DNA of 64,000 bases from Dysgonomonas sp. Marseille-P4361 (GCF_900343125.1 NZ_OPYL01000004.1:294541-358540); one strand, 5' to 3'. Numbered from the stretch's first letter, positions 36,356-45,395 are shown. Program-made: numbers and translations. The notes: generated by a model not told the origin, from the letters alone.

Positions 36356-38245
36356 ATGGAAACAGTATTAGTATTATTACTTCTGCTTAGTCCTGCTATT
36401 GGATTTTTAATCAACCTGCTGGTTGGTAAAAAACTGATAGGTAGAGCTACAACAGGAATTATTGCGTCAACAGCCGTAATCATAAGTTTTGTCATATCGC
36501 TGATATTTTTCGTCCAAATATTGACTACCGGCGAGCCAATAAAAGTAGAACTTTTCCAATGGATTGCTCTTAGCGAATTTTCGACACAACTAGCGTTTAC
36601 TCTCGATCAACTATCTCTGCTATGGTTATTATTCGTAACCGGTATTGGAGCTTTGATACATATCTACTCGATAGGTTATATGAAAGACGACGAGAATATC
36701 GACCGTTATTTCGCATACCTGAATCTGTTCATCTTCTTTATGTCTATCCTCGTTACGGGTAGCAACCTCTTAGTGATGTTTATAGGATGGGAAGGTGTTG
36801 GATTGTGTTCTTATCTACTAATCGGATTTTGGGGTAAAAATCACAAATATAATGATGCAGCAAAAAAAGCGTTCATCATGAACCGTATTGGAGACCTAGG
36901 CTTCCTTATCGGAATATTCACCCTTGGATACCTCTTTAAGACTGCCGATTTTGAAACATTAAAAACAGCTGTATCAACTACAACTAATCCAGAAGTCAGT
37001 TCTCTATTAGGTGTAGCTACTTTTGCGCTATTTATTGGAGCAACCGGAAAAAGTGCTCAAATTCCTCTTTATACTTGGTTACCCGATGCGATGGCCGGAC
37101 CAACTCCGGTTTCTGCTTTGATACACGCAGCAACGATGGTTACTGCCGGTATATTTATGGTAACCCGTCTAAACTTTCTTTTCGATCTTACTCCGGATAT
37201 ACAAACCCTTATAGCAATTGTCGGAGCTGTTACAGCATTATTTGCTGCAACCATTGCTGTTGCTCAAACTGATATAAAAAAGGTTCTGGCATACTCAACC
37301 GTATCTCAGCTTGGTCTTATGTTCCTTGCTTTAGGTCTAGGAGCTTACCACGTAGCTGTATTCCATGTTATTACTCATGCATTCTTCAAAGCTTGCTTAT
37401 TCCTTGGATCGGGATCGGTTATACATGCGATGGGTGGCGAGCAGGATATGCGTAAGATGGGAGGATTGAAAAATGTGCTACTTGTAACTTATGCAACATT
37501 TGCCATCTCTACCCTATCAATATCGGGTATCCCACCATTGGCAGGATTCTTCTCTAAAGATGAGATTATGATTACTGCTTTTGAACAAAATAAATTGCTA
37601 TGGATCATAGCTGCTTTAGCATCGTTGCTAACAGCATTCTATATGTTCCGCGCTCTATATCTAACATTCTTCAAGGAATTCAGAGGTACTGAAGAACAGA
37701 AACACCATTTGCACGAATCGCCAAAAACAATGACATTCCCTCTTATTGTTTTAGCTATACTGGCTCTGTTTGGTGGTGTTATCAGTTTGCCTTTCGGGTT
37801 AAGCTGGCTAAATGGTTTCTTGGAGCCAATTTTACCGGGAATAGCACTTGCTGAACATCCGCCTGTAGGAGAACAAGCTTTGATGATGGCTGTGTCTACA
37901 ATCATCGCCTTTATTGGTCTTGGCTTGGCATATTACAAGTTTGTAAAAAAATCAGAAGTTCCGGTTGAAGATGATAAAATTACAGGATTCTCAAAAGTTC
38001 TGTACAACAAATACTATATCGATGAAATATATGATGCTGTCTTTGTAAAACCAATTTATGCAATGGCTGATTTCTTTAATAAGACATTAGAACCTCTTAT
38101 CAGGGATTTGTTCAAAGCAGTAGGCGGTCTTGTTGAAGCATTATCTGTTCCGGCTAAGAAATTACAAAACGGAAGTCTGGGTTTCTACTTATTCTTCTTT
38201 GTATTAGGATTTTGCTCACTAATCATCTTCATATTCCTTGTATAA
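36356..38245 (+). CDS. nuoL: NADH-quinone oxidoreductase subunit L
   Basis: A 629-residue antiporter-like proton-pumping subunit, the distal end of the membrane arm. Landmarks are GWEGVGLCSYLLIGFW, the channel segment PLYTWLPDAMAGPTPVSALI, and KKVLAYSTVSQLGLM. The C-terminal 100 residues contain the lateral helix typical of NuoL. Length is normal. Confidence 0.96.
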   Translation: METVLVLLLLLSPAIGFLINLLVGKKLIGRATTGIIASTAVIISFVISLIFFVQILTTGEPIKVELFQWIALSEFSTQLAFTLDQLSLLWLLFVTGIGALIHIYSIGYMKDDENIDRYFAYLNLFIFFMSILVTGSNLLVMFIGWEGVGLCSYLLIGFWGKNHKYNDAAKKAFIMNRIGDLGFLIGIFTLGYLFKTADFETLKTAVSTTTNPEVSSLLGVATFALFIGATGKSAQIPLYTWLPDAMAGPTPVSALIHAATMVTAGIFMVTRLNFLFDLTPDIQTLIAIVGAVTALFAATIAVAQTDIKKVLAYSTVSQLGLMFLALGLGAYHVAVFHVITHAFFKACLFLGSGSVIHAMGGEQDMRKMGGLKNVLLVTYATFAISTLSISGIPPLAGFFSKDEIMITAFEQNKLLWIIAALASLLTAFYMFRALYLTFFKEFRGTEEQKHHLHESPKTMTFPLIVLAILALFGGVISLPFGLSWLNGFLEPILPGIALAEHPPVGEQALMMAVSTIIAFIGLGLAYYKFVKKSEVPVEDDKITGFSKVLYNKYYIDEIYDAVFVKPIYAMADFFNKTLEPLIRDLFKAVGGLVEALSVPAKKLQNGSLGFYLFFFVLGFCSLIIFIFLV

Positions 38246-38260
38246 AATTTTAGAAAAAAC

Positions 38261-39694
38261 ATGAATATTACGATCATATTAATCATATTACTAGTAGGTG
38301 CAATTGTTACATATTGTTCAGGAAACAGATTTGCATCGAAAGTAGCGACTTTGTTTAGTGTTGCTGCGGCCATCTTTTCAGTGGCTTTATACATAAATCA
38401 TGGAGCAACAGGCGCTACATTCAATATAGACTGGATTAGTAATCCTAATATATCTTTTTCGCTTAAAGCTGACGGTTTAGGAATTGCGATGCTTCTGCTT
38501 ACAACAGTGTTGCTTCCGATCATCATTCTTACTTCTCATAACCGAGAATATAAAAACGAGAAATTACTGTACAGCCTTGTCATGTTCATGGCCTTTGCTA
38601 TGGCCGGAGCTTTTTTAAGTAGCGATGCCCTACTCTATTATGTATTCTGGGAAATGTCTTTAATCCCTATCTACTTTATCATTGTAATTTGGGGTAATGG
38701 AGAGATCGTAAAACGTAGAAAAGCAGCAATGACATTCTTCTTGTTTACATTTACAGGATCGTTATTTATGCTTGCTGCTATTATCTTCCTCTATACAAAG
38801 ACCGGCAGTTTCCAGCTCGAAGCTTTTTACAATGCTAATCTGACCAGTACAGAACAATTGTGGGTATTCTTAGCATTCTTCTTAGCATACGCAATAAAGA
38901 TTCCAATCTTCCCTTTCCACATCTGGCAAGCAAATGTTTACCAAAAAGCTCCGGCAATCGGTACAATGCTCTTAGCCGGTGTCATGTCGAAAATGGGTGC
39001 ATATAGTGTTATCAGATGGCAATTACCAGTAACACCGGAAGCTGCTCACGAATTAAGACCATATATCCTTATCCTATGTACTATAGGCGTTATATACGGG
39101 GCAACATTAGCCTTGCGCCAAAAAGAACTTAAGCGCTTATTGGCTTATGCTTCTCTTTCGCACGTCGGTTTTATTGCCGCCGGAGCATATTCACTTACAT
39201 TCGACGGTATAGAGGGAGCTGTAATCCTTATACTTGCTCACGGATTTGGAATTGTGGCTATGTTCTACTCTGCCGATATTCTTCATAGCAGAACAAACAC
39301 TTTGGAAATTGCGGAACTGGGAGGTATTAAATGGCTTGCACCTAAATTTGCAGTAGCATTTTTTATCAGTATCCTTTCATCCATCGGTATTCCGCTTACA
39401 TTCAACTTCGTTGGTGAATTCGTTATCTTGTATGGTTTATACCAAGTAAATATTTGGTATGCTCTATTTGTAGGATCATCATTAATCCTCGGTGCTTTCT
39501 TTATGTTGCGCATGCTTCAGAATGTAATGCTTGGGGAACCATATAAATTACCGTTCAGAGATTTGTCAAAATCGGAAGTGTTAGCATTTGCTATACTGAT
39601 CTTAGTATTGATATTCTTTGGTATTTATAGCAAGCCAGTGACTGATCTTGTAAGATCGAGTCTGGGTGATATTGTAATGTATATTAATAGATAA
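38261..39694 (+). CDS. nuoM: NADH-quinone oxidoreductase subunit M
   Basis: A 477-residue antiporter-like proton-pumping subunit with about 13-14 helices. The key Glu is in FWEMSLIPIYFIIVIWG, and the half-channel Lys in KIPIFPFHIWQANVYQKAP. KRLLAYASLSHVGFI matches the NuoM/NuoN/NuoL family. Confidence 0.95.
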   Translation: MNITIILIILLVGAIVTYCSGNRFASKVATLFSVAAAIFSVALYINHGATGATFNIDWISNPNISFSLKADGLGIAMLLLTTVLLPIIILTSHNREYKNEKLLYSLVMFMAFAMAGAFLSSDALLYYVFWEMSLIPIYFIIVIWGNGEIVKRRKAAMTFFLFTFTGSLFMLAAIIFLYTKTGSFQLEAFYNANLTSTEQLWVFLAFFLAYAIKIPIFPFHIWQANVYQKAPAIGTMLLAGVMSKMGAYSVIRWQLPVTPEAAHELRPYILILCTIGVIYGATLALRQKELKRLLAYASLSHVGFIAAGAYSLTFDGIEGAVILILAHGFGIVAMFYSADILHSRTNTLEIAELGGIKWLAPKFAVAFFISILSSIGIPLTFNFVGEFVILYGLYQVNIWYALFVGSSLILGAFFMLRMLQNVMLGEPYKLPFRDLSKSEVLAFAILILVLIFFGIYSKPVTDLVRSSLGDIVMYINR

Positions 39695-39713
39695 AACTTA
39701 GTCAAATAATATA

Positions 39714-41105
39714 ATGAGCACTTTGATAGCCATATCAGTATTAGGAATAATAGTCCTTTTATTAGAAATTTTTAATTTAAGAAAAAGCATTGTTCCTATT
39801 ACTTTACTCGGGTTAATAGCTGTACTTGGAATGGCCGTTACCGAATTTTATCTGGGAGAGACCTTTATTGCTCCTGACAAGTATAATATGATAGTAACAT
39901 CCGGATTTTCTCAGGGCTTCACTATCTTGTTTGTTATTCTTGCAATACTGATAGTAGCAATGAGTCCGAAGTTTTATCAAGAACAGTCTTATAAGATAGC
40001 GGATTATGTATCTCTCAAAATATTCATGCTTGCCGGAGCTGTAGCAATGATTTCGTTTGGAAACTTTGCCATGTTCTTTGTTGGCTTGGAGGTTTTATCT
40101 ATTGCGGCCTATACATTAGCTGCAAGTGATGCAAAAACCCTGAGAAGTAATGAAGCAGGAATGAAATATTTCATCATGGGAGCATTTGCTTCCAGCTTTA
40201 TTCTTTTTGGACTAGCGTTGATATACGGGGCTACAGGTTCATTTGATATTGCAACTGTAACGAGTGTATCTGTGGCACAAGCCTCAACTCTTCCTATATG
40301 GTTTAATGTGGGTTTTGTTATGGTAGCTGTGGGAATGATGTTTAAAGCTTCGATTGTTCCGTTCCACTTTTGGGCACCCGACGTATACGAAGGATCTCCT
40401 ACATTGGTGACAACAATAATGAGTACCCTTGTTAAAGTTGCTGCATTAGGTGCTTTCTTTAAGATATTAAGTATCCTTTCTGTTGGCATAACTCCTGCAT
40501 TTGAAACAGTTTTAGTCGTATTGACAATCCTGACCCTTACTGTGGGTAATGTTACTGCCTTGAAACAAAAGAATATAAAACGTATGATGGCATATTCAGG
40601 TATTTCTCATGCCGGTTTTATGATGATTTCTTTCGTTGCTCTGGGTAGTGCATCAAATGCAATTCTGTACTATGCCGCAGCTTACAGCTTTGCGGGAGTA
40701 GCGGCCTTTGCTGTTATTATGGGTGTTTGCAGAGGAAAAGACAATGAAGATATCTCTAACTTCTTCGGATTGGTTAAGAAGCAACCTGTAATGGCTGTTA
40801 TCCTCATCTGTGCATTACTATCACTAAGCGGTATTCCTATATTTGCAGGATTCTTTGCTAAATTATTTGTATTCAGTGAAGCGATCAAAGCAGGACATTT
40901 GATATTAGTTATCTTCGGGGTTTTAAACTCGGCTGTTGCAGTTTTCTACTATCTAAGTGTAGGAAATGCTATGGTAACCAAAGAAAGTGAGACAGACGAA
41001 GTATTGAGAATACCTTACGAATATAAAGCTGTAGCTCTAATAGCTATCACATTAAACATCCTTTTGGGTATTTTTCCTTCAATAATAATGGGACTAAGCT
41101 TATAA
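39714..41105 (+). CDS. nuoN: NADH-quinone oxidoreductase subunit N
   Basis: A 463-residue antiporter-like subunit with about 13-14 helices. Segments: VGLEVLSIAAYTLA with the conserved Glu, ASIVPFHFWAPDVYEGSPT with the channel His and Asp, and IKRMMAYSGISHAGFM. It is the last gene of the operon and is followed 35 bp later by a strong terminator. Confidence 0.95.
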   Translation: MSTLIAISVLGIIVLLLEIFNLRKSIVPITLLGLIAVLGMAVTEFYLGETFIAPDKYNMIVTSGFSQGFTILFVILAILIVAMSPKFYQEQSYKIADYVSLKIFMLAGAVAMISFGNFAMFFVGLEVLSIAAYTLAASDAKTLRSNEAGMKYFIMGAFASSFILFGLALIYGATGSFDIATVTSVSVAQASTLPIWFNVGFVMVAVGMMFKASIVPFHFWAPDVYEGSPTLVTTIMSTLVKVAALGAFFKILSILSVGITPAFETVLVVLTILTLTVGNVTALKQKNIKRMMAYSGISHAGFMMISFVALGSASNAILYYAAAYSFAGVAAFAVIMGVCRGKDNEDISNFFGLVKKQPVMAVILICALLSLSGIPIFAGFFAKLFVFSEAIKAGHLILVIFGVLNSAVAVFYYLSVGNAMVTKESETDEVLRIPYEYKAVALIAITLNILLGIFPSIIMGLSL

Positions 41106-41140
41106 ACAAGGTTCTAAATTAATATATTACCATACAGAAA

Positions 41141-41170
41141 GAGGAGATAGTCTTACAACACTATCTCCTC
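41141..41170 (+). terminator. Terminator of the nuo operon
   Basis: A 10-bp perfect stem, GAGGAGATAG (41141-41150) and CTATCTCCTC (41161-41170), 10-nt loop, followed by TTTTTTAT. Confidence 0.92.
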
Positions 41171-41352
41171 TTTTTTATATATCCTCATCGGGATAATACC
41201 GTTTCCATTATTATAGGAATAAAATAAATCGATAAGCATTGCCGACCTTTAGCTGTATAAATAAGCAATCACAATTAAACGCATTTATTTTCCTTTACAA
41301 GCACGATTAAAGGAGAGTTAAGCATTTTACCTATACAATTATAAAAACAAAA

Positions 41353-41377
41353 AAAGGGCGTCTAAAAGACACCCTTT
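41353..41377 (-). terminator. Terminator of rny
   Basis: An 11-bp stem (AAAGGGCGTCT, 41353-41363, with AGACACCCTTT, 41367-41377) that includes one G-U pair when read on the minus strand, followed there by a T-run. It is 22 bp after the rny stop. The 180 bp between it and the nuo terminator show nothing I can name. Confidence 0.85.
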
Positions 41378-41399
41378 AATACTTAATATACTATTGATA

Positions 41400-42929
41400 T
41401 TACTTAGCGTAGCTTACAGAACGAGTCTCACGAATTACTGTGATTTTCACTTGTCCCGGATAAGTCATTTCATCTTGGATCTTCTTGGCGATATCTGTAG
41501 AAAGTTTTTCAGTATCTGCATCGTCAATCTTATCTGCTCCAACAATGACTCTCAATTCGCGTCCAGCTTGTATAGCATATGTTTTTAATACTCCTGGATA
41601 TGATAAAGCTAATTGCTCAAGATCATTCAATCGTTTGATATAAGCTTCCACAATTTCGCGACGTGCACCCGGACGAGCTCCTGAGATGGCATCACAAACT
41701 TGTACGATAGGAGCTAAAAGACTTGTCATCTCAACCTCATCGTGGTGAGCCCCAATAGCATTACATACATCAGCCTTCTCTTTATATTTCTCAGCCAACT
41801 TCATACCTAGCAATGCGTGAGGTAGTTCAGGTTCATCATCTGGCACTTTACCTATATCGTGTAATAGACCTGCTCTTTTAGCTTTCTTCACATTCAATCC
41901 TAACTCTGCTGCCATGATAGCACAAAGATTAGCTGTCTCGCGAGCATGTTGTAGTAGGTTTTGACCATACGAAGAACGATATTTCATCTTACCTACAAGG
42001 CGAATCAATTCAGGATGTAGACCATGAATACCTAAGTCGATAGTCGTACGTTTTCCTGTTTCTATGATTTCTTCTTCTATTTGTTTCTTTACTTTAGCTA
42101 CAACTTCTTCGATACGTGCCGGATGGATACGTCCATCAGCTACCAGTTGATGCAGTGCTAAACGAGCAACTTCGCGTCTTACCGGATCGAAACCAGAAAG
42201 AACAATTGCTTCAGGAGTATCATCCACTACAATCTCTATACCTGTAGCAGCTTCTAACGCTCTGATATTACGACCTTCGCGACCGATAATACGTCCTTTT
42301 ATTTCATCCGATTCTATATGGAATACGGTAATCGCATTCTCTATAGCAGTTTCTGTTGCTAAACGTTGGATAGACTGAACAACAATACGTTTTGCTTCTT
42401 TATTAGCAGTCATTTTAGCCTCTTCCATTATATCATTGATATACGATTGGGCATGTGACTGAGCTTCGTCTTTCAGAGCTTCTACAAGCTTTTCTTTTGC
42501 TTCTTCAGCCGATAGACCCGATAGGGCTTCTAATCTGTCTACTCCTTCTTTATGAAGTTTATCCAAATCTGTTTTCTTCTTTTCTATCAGCTCAAGCTGA
42601 TTATCCAAGTTAGCCTTGATCGAATCCACTTCATTTTTCTTACGCTGTAATTCTTCTTGTCTTTGATTCAGCGTCAACTCTCGTTGCTTAAGCTTGCTTT
42701 CTGCAGCCTGAAGTTTAGAATTGCGGCTATTAGCCTGTTTCTCCAACTCCGATTTCATCTGCAAAGCTTGCTCTTTCACTTCGAGCAATTTATTCTTCTT
42801 TATCACCTCTGCTTCCAGCTCCGCTTCTCTCACTTGGCGCTTGAACTTCGAATTTGCCATAAAATTCAAAGCCACCCAAGTAAGAATAGCTCCCACTAAA
42901 AAGGCGATTACAATAAATAATATATCCAT
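41400..42929 (-). CDS. rny: Ribonuclease Y
   Basis: A 509-residue membrane-anchored endoribonuclease that starts mRNA decay. It has one N-terminal transmembrane helix (residues about 2-22), a long coiled coil (25-180), a KH RNA-binding domain around 195-255 ([19 protein letters not shown]) and an HD domain near 320-420, with metal site [21 protein letters not shown] and the second His in GAHHDEVEM. Length matches the family (about 510-520). It lies downstream of zapA on the same strand, with a hairpin in between. Confidence 0.95.
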   Translation of the reverse strand: MDILFIVIAFLVGAILTWVALNFMANSKFKRQVREAELEAEVIKKNKLLEVKEQALQMKSELEKQANSRNSKLQAAESKLKQRELTLNQRQEELQRKKNEVDSIKANLDNQLELIEKKKTDLDKLHKEGVDRLEALSGLSAEEAKEKLVEALKDEAQSHAQSYINDIMEEAKMTANKEAKRIVVQSIQRLATETAIENAITVFHIESDEIKGRIIGREGRNIRALEAATGIEIVVDDTPEAIVLSGFDPVRREVARLALHQLVADGRIHPARIEEVVAKVKKQIEEEIIETGKRTTIDLGIHGLHPELIRLVGKMKYRSSYGQNLLQHARETANLCAIMAAELGLNVKKAKRAGLLHDIGKVPDDEPELPHALLGMKLAEKYKEKADVCNAIGAHHDEVEMTSLLAPIVQVCDAISGARPGARREIVEAYIKRLNDLEQLALSYPGVLKTYAIQAGRELRVIVGADKIDDADTEKLSTDIAKKIQDEMTYPGQVKITVIRETRSVSYAK

Positions 42930-42974
42930 AATCTAATTTTCTTAATAAAATACTTTCTATATATAAATAAAAAA

Positions 42975-43020
42975 CACTAATCTAAGTATGTACATAACGA
43001 TAACATACTTAAAATTAGTG
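42975..43020 (-). terminator. Long hairpin between zapA and rny
   Basis: Two stacked stems: CACTAAT (42975-42981) with ATTAGTG (43014-43020), and AAGTATGT (42984-42991) with ACATACTT (43003-43010), with a small internal bulge. On the minus strand it is followed by GTTTTTTATTT, a good terminator for the zapA transcript. Because rny starts only 46 bp later, partial read-through is possible. Confidence 0.75.
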
Positions 43021-43050
43021 CTTAGCTTTTTTCGAAACTACAACTTTATT

Positions 43051-43350
43051 TTACATGTCTTTTAAATAATCTTCTAACTCTTGAGTTAGTTCTTTTATTT
43101 TTGCCTCAAAATTTTCTGCTCGCAATTGATGTTCTACTTTCTCAGCAACAGCCTGTATAGCTGTCATAGCCATGTAATCAGTGTTTTGCAACGTTTGAGA
43201 CGAATCACCTGTAAAATAATTCTTATATTGTACTATCTTATAATCTATTTCGTTTGCAGCCCTCCGATAGGTTTCTTCTTCACGCCTTTTTACCCGCAAA
43301 GGATATCTCGTATCGGCTACACGTAGATTAATTATTAAATGTTCATCCAT
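43051..43350 (-). CDS. zapA: Cell division protein ZapA
   Basis: A 99-residue cytoplasmic protein that bundles FtsZ filaments. The N-terminal head (LIINLRVADTRYPLRVKRREEETYRRAANEI region) and the C-terminal coiled coil (residues about 60-97) match the ZapA family. It lies 20 bp downstream of a small coiled-coil gene and shares its promoter. Confidence 0.88.
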   Translation of the reverse strand: MDEHLIINLRVADTRYPLRVKRREEETYRRAANEIDYKIVQYKNYFTGDSSQTLQNTDYMAMTAIQAVAEKVEHQLRAENFEAKIKELTQELEDYLKDM

Positions 43351-43370
43351 AACTATACACTTTCAATAGT

Positions 43371-43667
43371 TCAACCCTTTAGCATGGCGATACATTTATC
43401 TACTTCTCGCACTAATTTCGACAATCTGAGTTTTGCTTGATCTACGTCTTTTTTATCTTCAGATGAAAAAGATTTAACAAACTTAAGATTGTCATATTTT
43501 GTTCTTAGCATTTCCAGTTCCGACGATAAACTATTGATTGATGTATCTTTCTGTTGTATATTTTTCTTCAGAAGAGCGTTCTCTTCTCTCAGTTTATCAC
43601 AGAGATACATTAATTGCCTCATTCTTATCTCGAATTCCGCCAGAAGTTTTTCATCTTTTTCTGTCAT
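43371..43667 (-). CDS. Small coiled-coil protein, ZapB-like
   Basis: A 98-residue protein that is helical throughout. Heptad-like spacing runs over residues about 8-60 (LAEFEIRMRQLMYLCDKLRE, then NSLSSELEMLRTKYDNLK), and a conserved-looking helix ends it (DVDQAKLRLSKLVREVDKCI). There is no signal or membrane segment. Its place directly before zapA suggests a division partner of the ZapB kind; that is inference, since ZapB proteins have low sequence conservation. Confidence 0.7.
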   Translation of the reverse strand: MTEKDEKLLAEFEIRMRQLMYLCDKLREENALLKKNIQQKDTSINSLSSELEMLRTKYDNLKFVKSFSSEDKKDVDQAKLRLSKLVREVDKCIAMLKG

Positions 43668-43687
43668 AAAGCAACTAAAATGCTACA

Positions 43688-43718
43688 CAAAAATAAGTAA
43701 TACTGACGAATTAACAAA
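43688..43718 (-). promoter_or_regulatory. Two-box promoter of the zapB-like/zapA unit
   Basis: On the minus strand TTTG (43718-43715), a 19-bp spacer and TATTTTTG (43695-43688). It lies 20 bp upstream of the ATG at 43667. Confidence 0.65.
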
Positions 43719-43772
43719 ATTATTACCCCACTTAAATAACCGCTAACAAAGCGAATTGGATAAAAAAAAGAA

Positions 43773-43801
43773 AGAGGTATTTATTTAGAATAAATGCCTC
43801 T
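43773..43801 (-). terminator. Terminator of the winged-helix gene
   Basis: A 12-bp stem (AGAGGTATTTAT, 43773-43784; ATAAATGCCTCT, 43790-43801) with one G-U pair, loop TTAGA, followed on the minus strand by CTTTTTTTT. Confidence 0.85.
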
Positions 43802-43826
43802 TACAATTAACGTTTCAACGCAGGTC

Positions 43827-44024
43827 TTATAGTAGTACAACTTGAAGGTCTTCTTTCAATTCATTGAAAGCTATTTTACCTTCTCTTGCCAACCATCCTA
43901 AAGCTGCATACATGTCTTTTTCTGTAAGCTTGCATCCTTTTCTAATTTCTTTCAGAGTTTTGCTTCCTTCTGCATCAAGGTAAGCCCAGATAGCTCCTGC
44001 GTTTGTGCCAATTTTTTCTTTCAT
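43827..44024 (-). CDS. Small winged-helix protein (DUF2582 type)
   Basis: A 65-residue protein that is nearly all one winged helix-turn-helix: GAIWAYLDAEGSKTLKEIRK, KLTEKDMYAALGWLAREGKI and a beta wing (FNELKEDLQVVLL). I recall this as the small winged-helix family PF10771 (DUF2582), common in Bacteroidota. It may bind DNA; a perfect 14-bp palindrome lies 37 bp upstream of its start. It is a single-gene unit. Confidence 0.8.
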   Translation of the reverse strand: MKEKIGTNAGAIWAYLDAEGSKTLKEIRKGCKLTEKDMYAALGWLAREGKIAFNELKEDLQVVLL

Positions 44025-44060
44025 AATAAGGTTTTAATTAAAAATTTAAACAAATTGCAC

Positions 44061-44074
44061 ATTCGCATGCGAAT
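44061..44074. promoter_or_regulatory. Perfect 14-bp palindrome, possible operator
   Basis: ATTCGCATGCGAAT is a perfect palindrome in a very AT-rich spacer between the winged-helix gene (start 44024, minus) and the sigma-factor gene (promoter at 44162, plus). Its place fits an operator for the winged-helix gene. Confidence 0.55.
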
Positions 44075-44161
44075 TTACAAAATATATGACAAACAACCAA
44101 TTATAAGACATCAGAATCAATATTTCAACATAAATATGACATTTTATATTTACTTCAGGAG

Positions 44162-44192
44162 TTTGCTCTTTAAACAAATTCTTGTAGTTTTG
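44162..44192 (+). promoter_or_regulatory. Two-box promoter of the sigma-factor gene
   Basis: TTTG at 44162-44165, a 19-bp spacer, and TAGTTTTG at 44185-44192, an exact match to the Bacteroidota vegetative promoter. The start of translation at 44211 is only 18 bp beyond the -7 box, so the leader is very short. Confidence 0.75.
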
Positions 44193-44210
44193 TGATAAAA
44201 ATAAAACCTT

Positions 44211-44792
44211 TTGAATTTCTTCAGTTTAAATAGAAAAAGCAACAAGGAATACAGTGACGAGGAATTGTTAACACTATTCAAAGACACAAATAGAGCTGAA
44301 TACTTTCAACAGCTTTACGAACGTTATATCCCCCTTGTTTACGGTTTGTGCCTAAAGTATCTTCAAAATACAGAAGAAGCTCAAGACGCAGTGGTTGACA
44401 TATATGAGAATCTTTCTCAAAAAATCACAGGCTACAATATTGGTATTTTTAAGAATTGGCTATACAGTGTAGTAAAAAACCATTGTTTCCATATACTGAA
44501 AGAGAAAAAGAAAGAAATCATTGTTAATTTCGACTCTCAACTTATGGAATCAGACGAAACTTTGACTCTATTTAGTGAAGATATAAATGAAGAAAAGGAG
44601 AAAGCATTGAGCAGATGTCTAGAAAAACTACCCGAACCTCAACGTGTTGCAATACTTAAGTTTTTTTATGAAGATAAGTCATATGCCGACATTGTAGACG
44701 AAACGGGGTACAACCTTAAGAGTGTAAAAAGTTATATACAGAACGGAAAAAGAAATTTGAAAATTTGTATTGACAAAAATCTAATGGAATGA
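44211..44792 (+). CDS. ECF-like RNA polymerase sigma factor
   Basis: A 193-residue sigma factor. Region 2 is residues about 30-95 (QQLYERYIPLVYGLCLKYLQ, AQDAVVDIYENL, NWLYSVVKNHCFHILKEKKK) and region 4 about 130-185 (LPEPQRVAILKFFYEDKSYA, GYNLKSVKSYIQNGKRNL). No domain links to FecI-type extras. The only plausible start is TTG at 44211, since no ATG occurs before region 2 and a perfect promoter ends 18 bp upstream. The 3' end overlaps the next gene (ATGA), so the two proteins are made together. Confidence 0.85.
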   Translation: MNFFSLNRKSNKEYSDEELLTLFKDTNRAEYFQQLYERYIPLVYGLCLKYLQNTEEAQDAVVDIYENLSQKITGYNIGIFKNWLYSVVKNHCFHILKEKKKEIIVNFDSQLMESDETLTLFSEDINEEKEKALSRCLEKLPEPQRVAILKFFYEDKSYADIVDETGYNLKSVKSYIQNGKRNLKICIDKNLME

Positions 44793-45337
44793 AGTTTTTA
44801 GAATACATAAAAGGACAAAGAAAAGGAAAAGATGCGCATCGGATAGAAAAAGATTCGATGACTGATCCGTTTTTGTATGAAGCCATAGAAGGCTTCGACA
44901 GTATAAATGACAATCATTTTGAACGGATAAGCTCTATTCAAAAACGAATAAGCAATAATTCTGCAACAAAGAAAAAGAGTCGTCAGCTGTGGCAGTCTGT
45001 GGCAGCTGTTGCTATCATACTCATCATTGCCGGCACTTTCTTTTTAAGCGACTTCCACAAGTCGGGACTTTATGCCCAACAAGCGCAAAACAACATTGTA
45101 CTTGATGTATATGTTCCACAAACCTATTATGAAGAGAATATTGTCCCAATAGCCAAGAATAATGCTATAGTAAACAAGAAAGCATATAAGCCTCAAATAT
45201 CCAAATTTAAGGCGAATGTAAAACTGAATCCGACAATAAGCGAAGAGGAAATAAATAGCCTAACAAGCAGGGAGCAAGAAGAATCAACAGAGAACATTGT
45301 TCTTGAAATATATACTCCCGAAAATGATGTAAAATAA
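44789..45337 (+). CDS. Single-pass membrane partner of the sigma factor (probable anti-sigma)
   Basis: A 182-residue protein translationally coupled to the sigma gene by a 4-bp overlap. Residues 1-65 are cytoplasmic and polar, with DPFLYEAIEGFDSI, a stretch I recall at the N-terminus of Bacteroidota proteins that sit beside such sigma factors and carry TonB-like or carboxypeptidase-like domains. A single membrane segment is at about 70-88 (SVAAVAIILIIAGTFFL). The remaining 95 residues are outside, with two near-repeats (IVLDVYVPQTYYEEN and IVLEIYTPENDVK) and no zinc-finger anti-sigma motif. An anti-sigma or sensor role is inferred from coupling and topology. Confidence 0.75.
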   Translation: MKFLEYIKGQRKGKDAHRIEKDSMTDPFLYEAIEGFDSINDNHFERISSIQKRISNNSATKKKSRQLWQSVAAVAIILIIAGTFFLSDFHKSGLYAQQAQNNIVLDVYVPQTYYEENIVPIAKNNAIVNKKAYKPQISKFKANVKLNPTISEEEINSLTSREQEESTENIVLEIYTPENDVK

Positions 45338-45360
45338 AAGGTAGTAGATTCTGATATAAA

Positions 45361-45395
45361 AAAAAGAATGATAGAGTTTTCTATCATTCTTTTTT
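45361..45395. terminator. Bidirectional terminator between sigma operon and trmD
   Basis: A 15-bp perfect stem AAAAAGAATGATAGA (45361-45375) and TCTATCATTCTTTTT (from 45380), loop GTTT. It has A on one side and T on the other, so it works for both convergent units. The trmD stop codon is inside the right arm. Confidence 0.92.

Noticed and set aside
42930..43050. Possible 6S RNA beside zapA, as in Proteobacteria.
   Set aside because: The gap is only about 120 bp and its hairpin is a normal terminator with a T-run.
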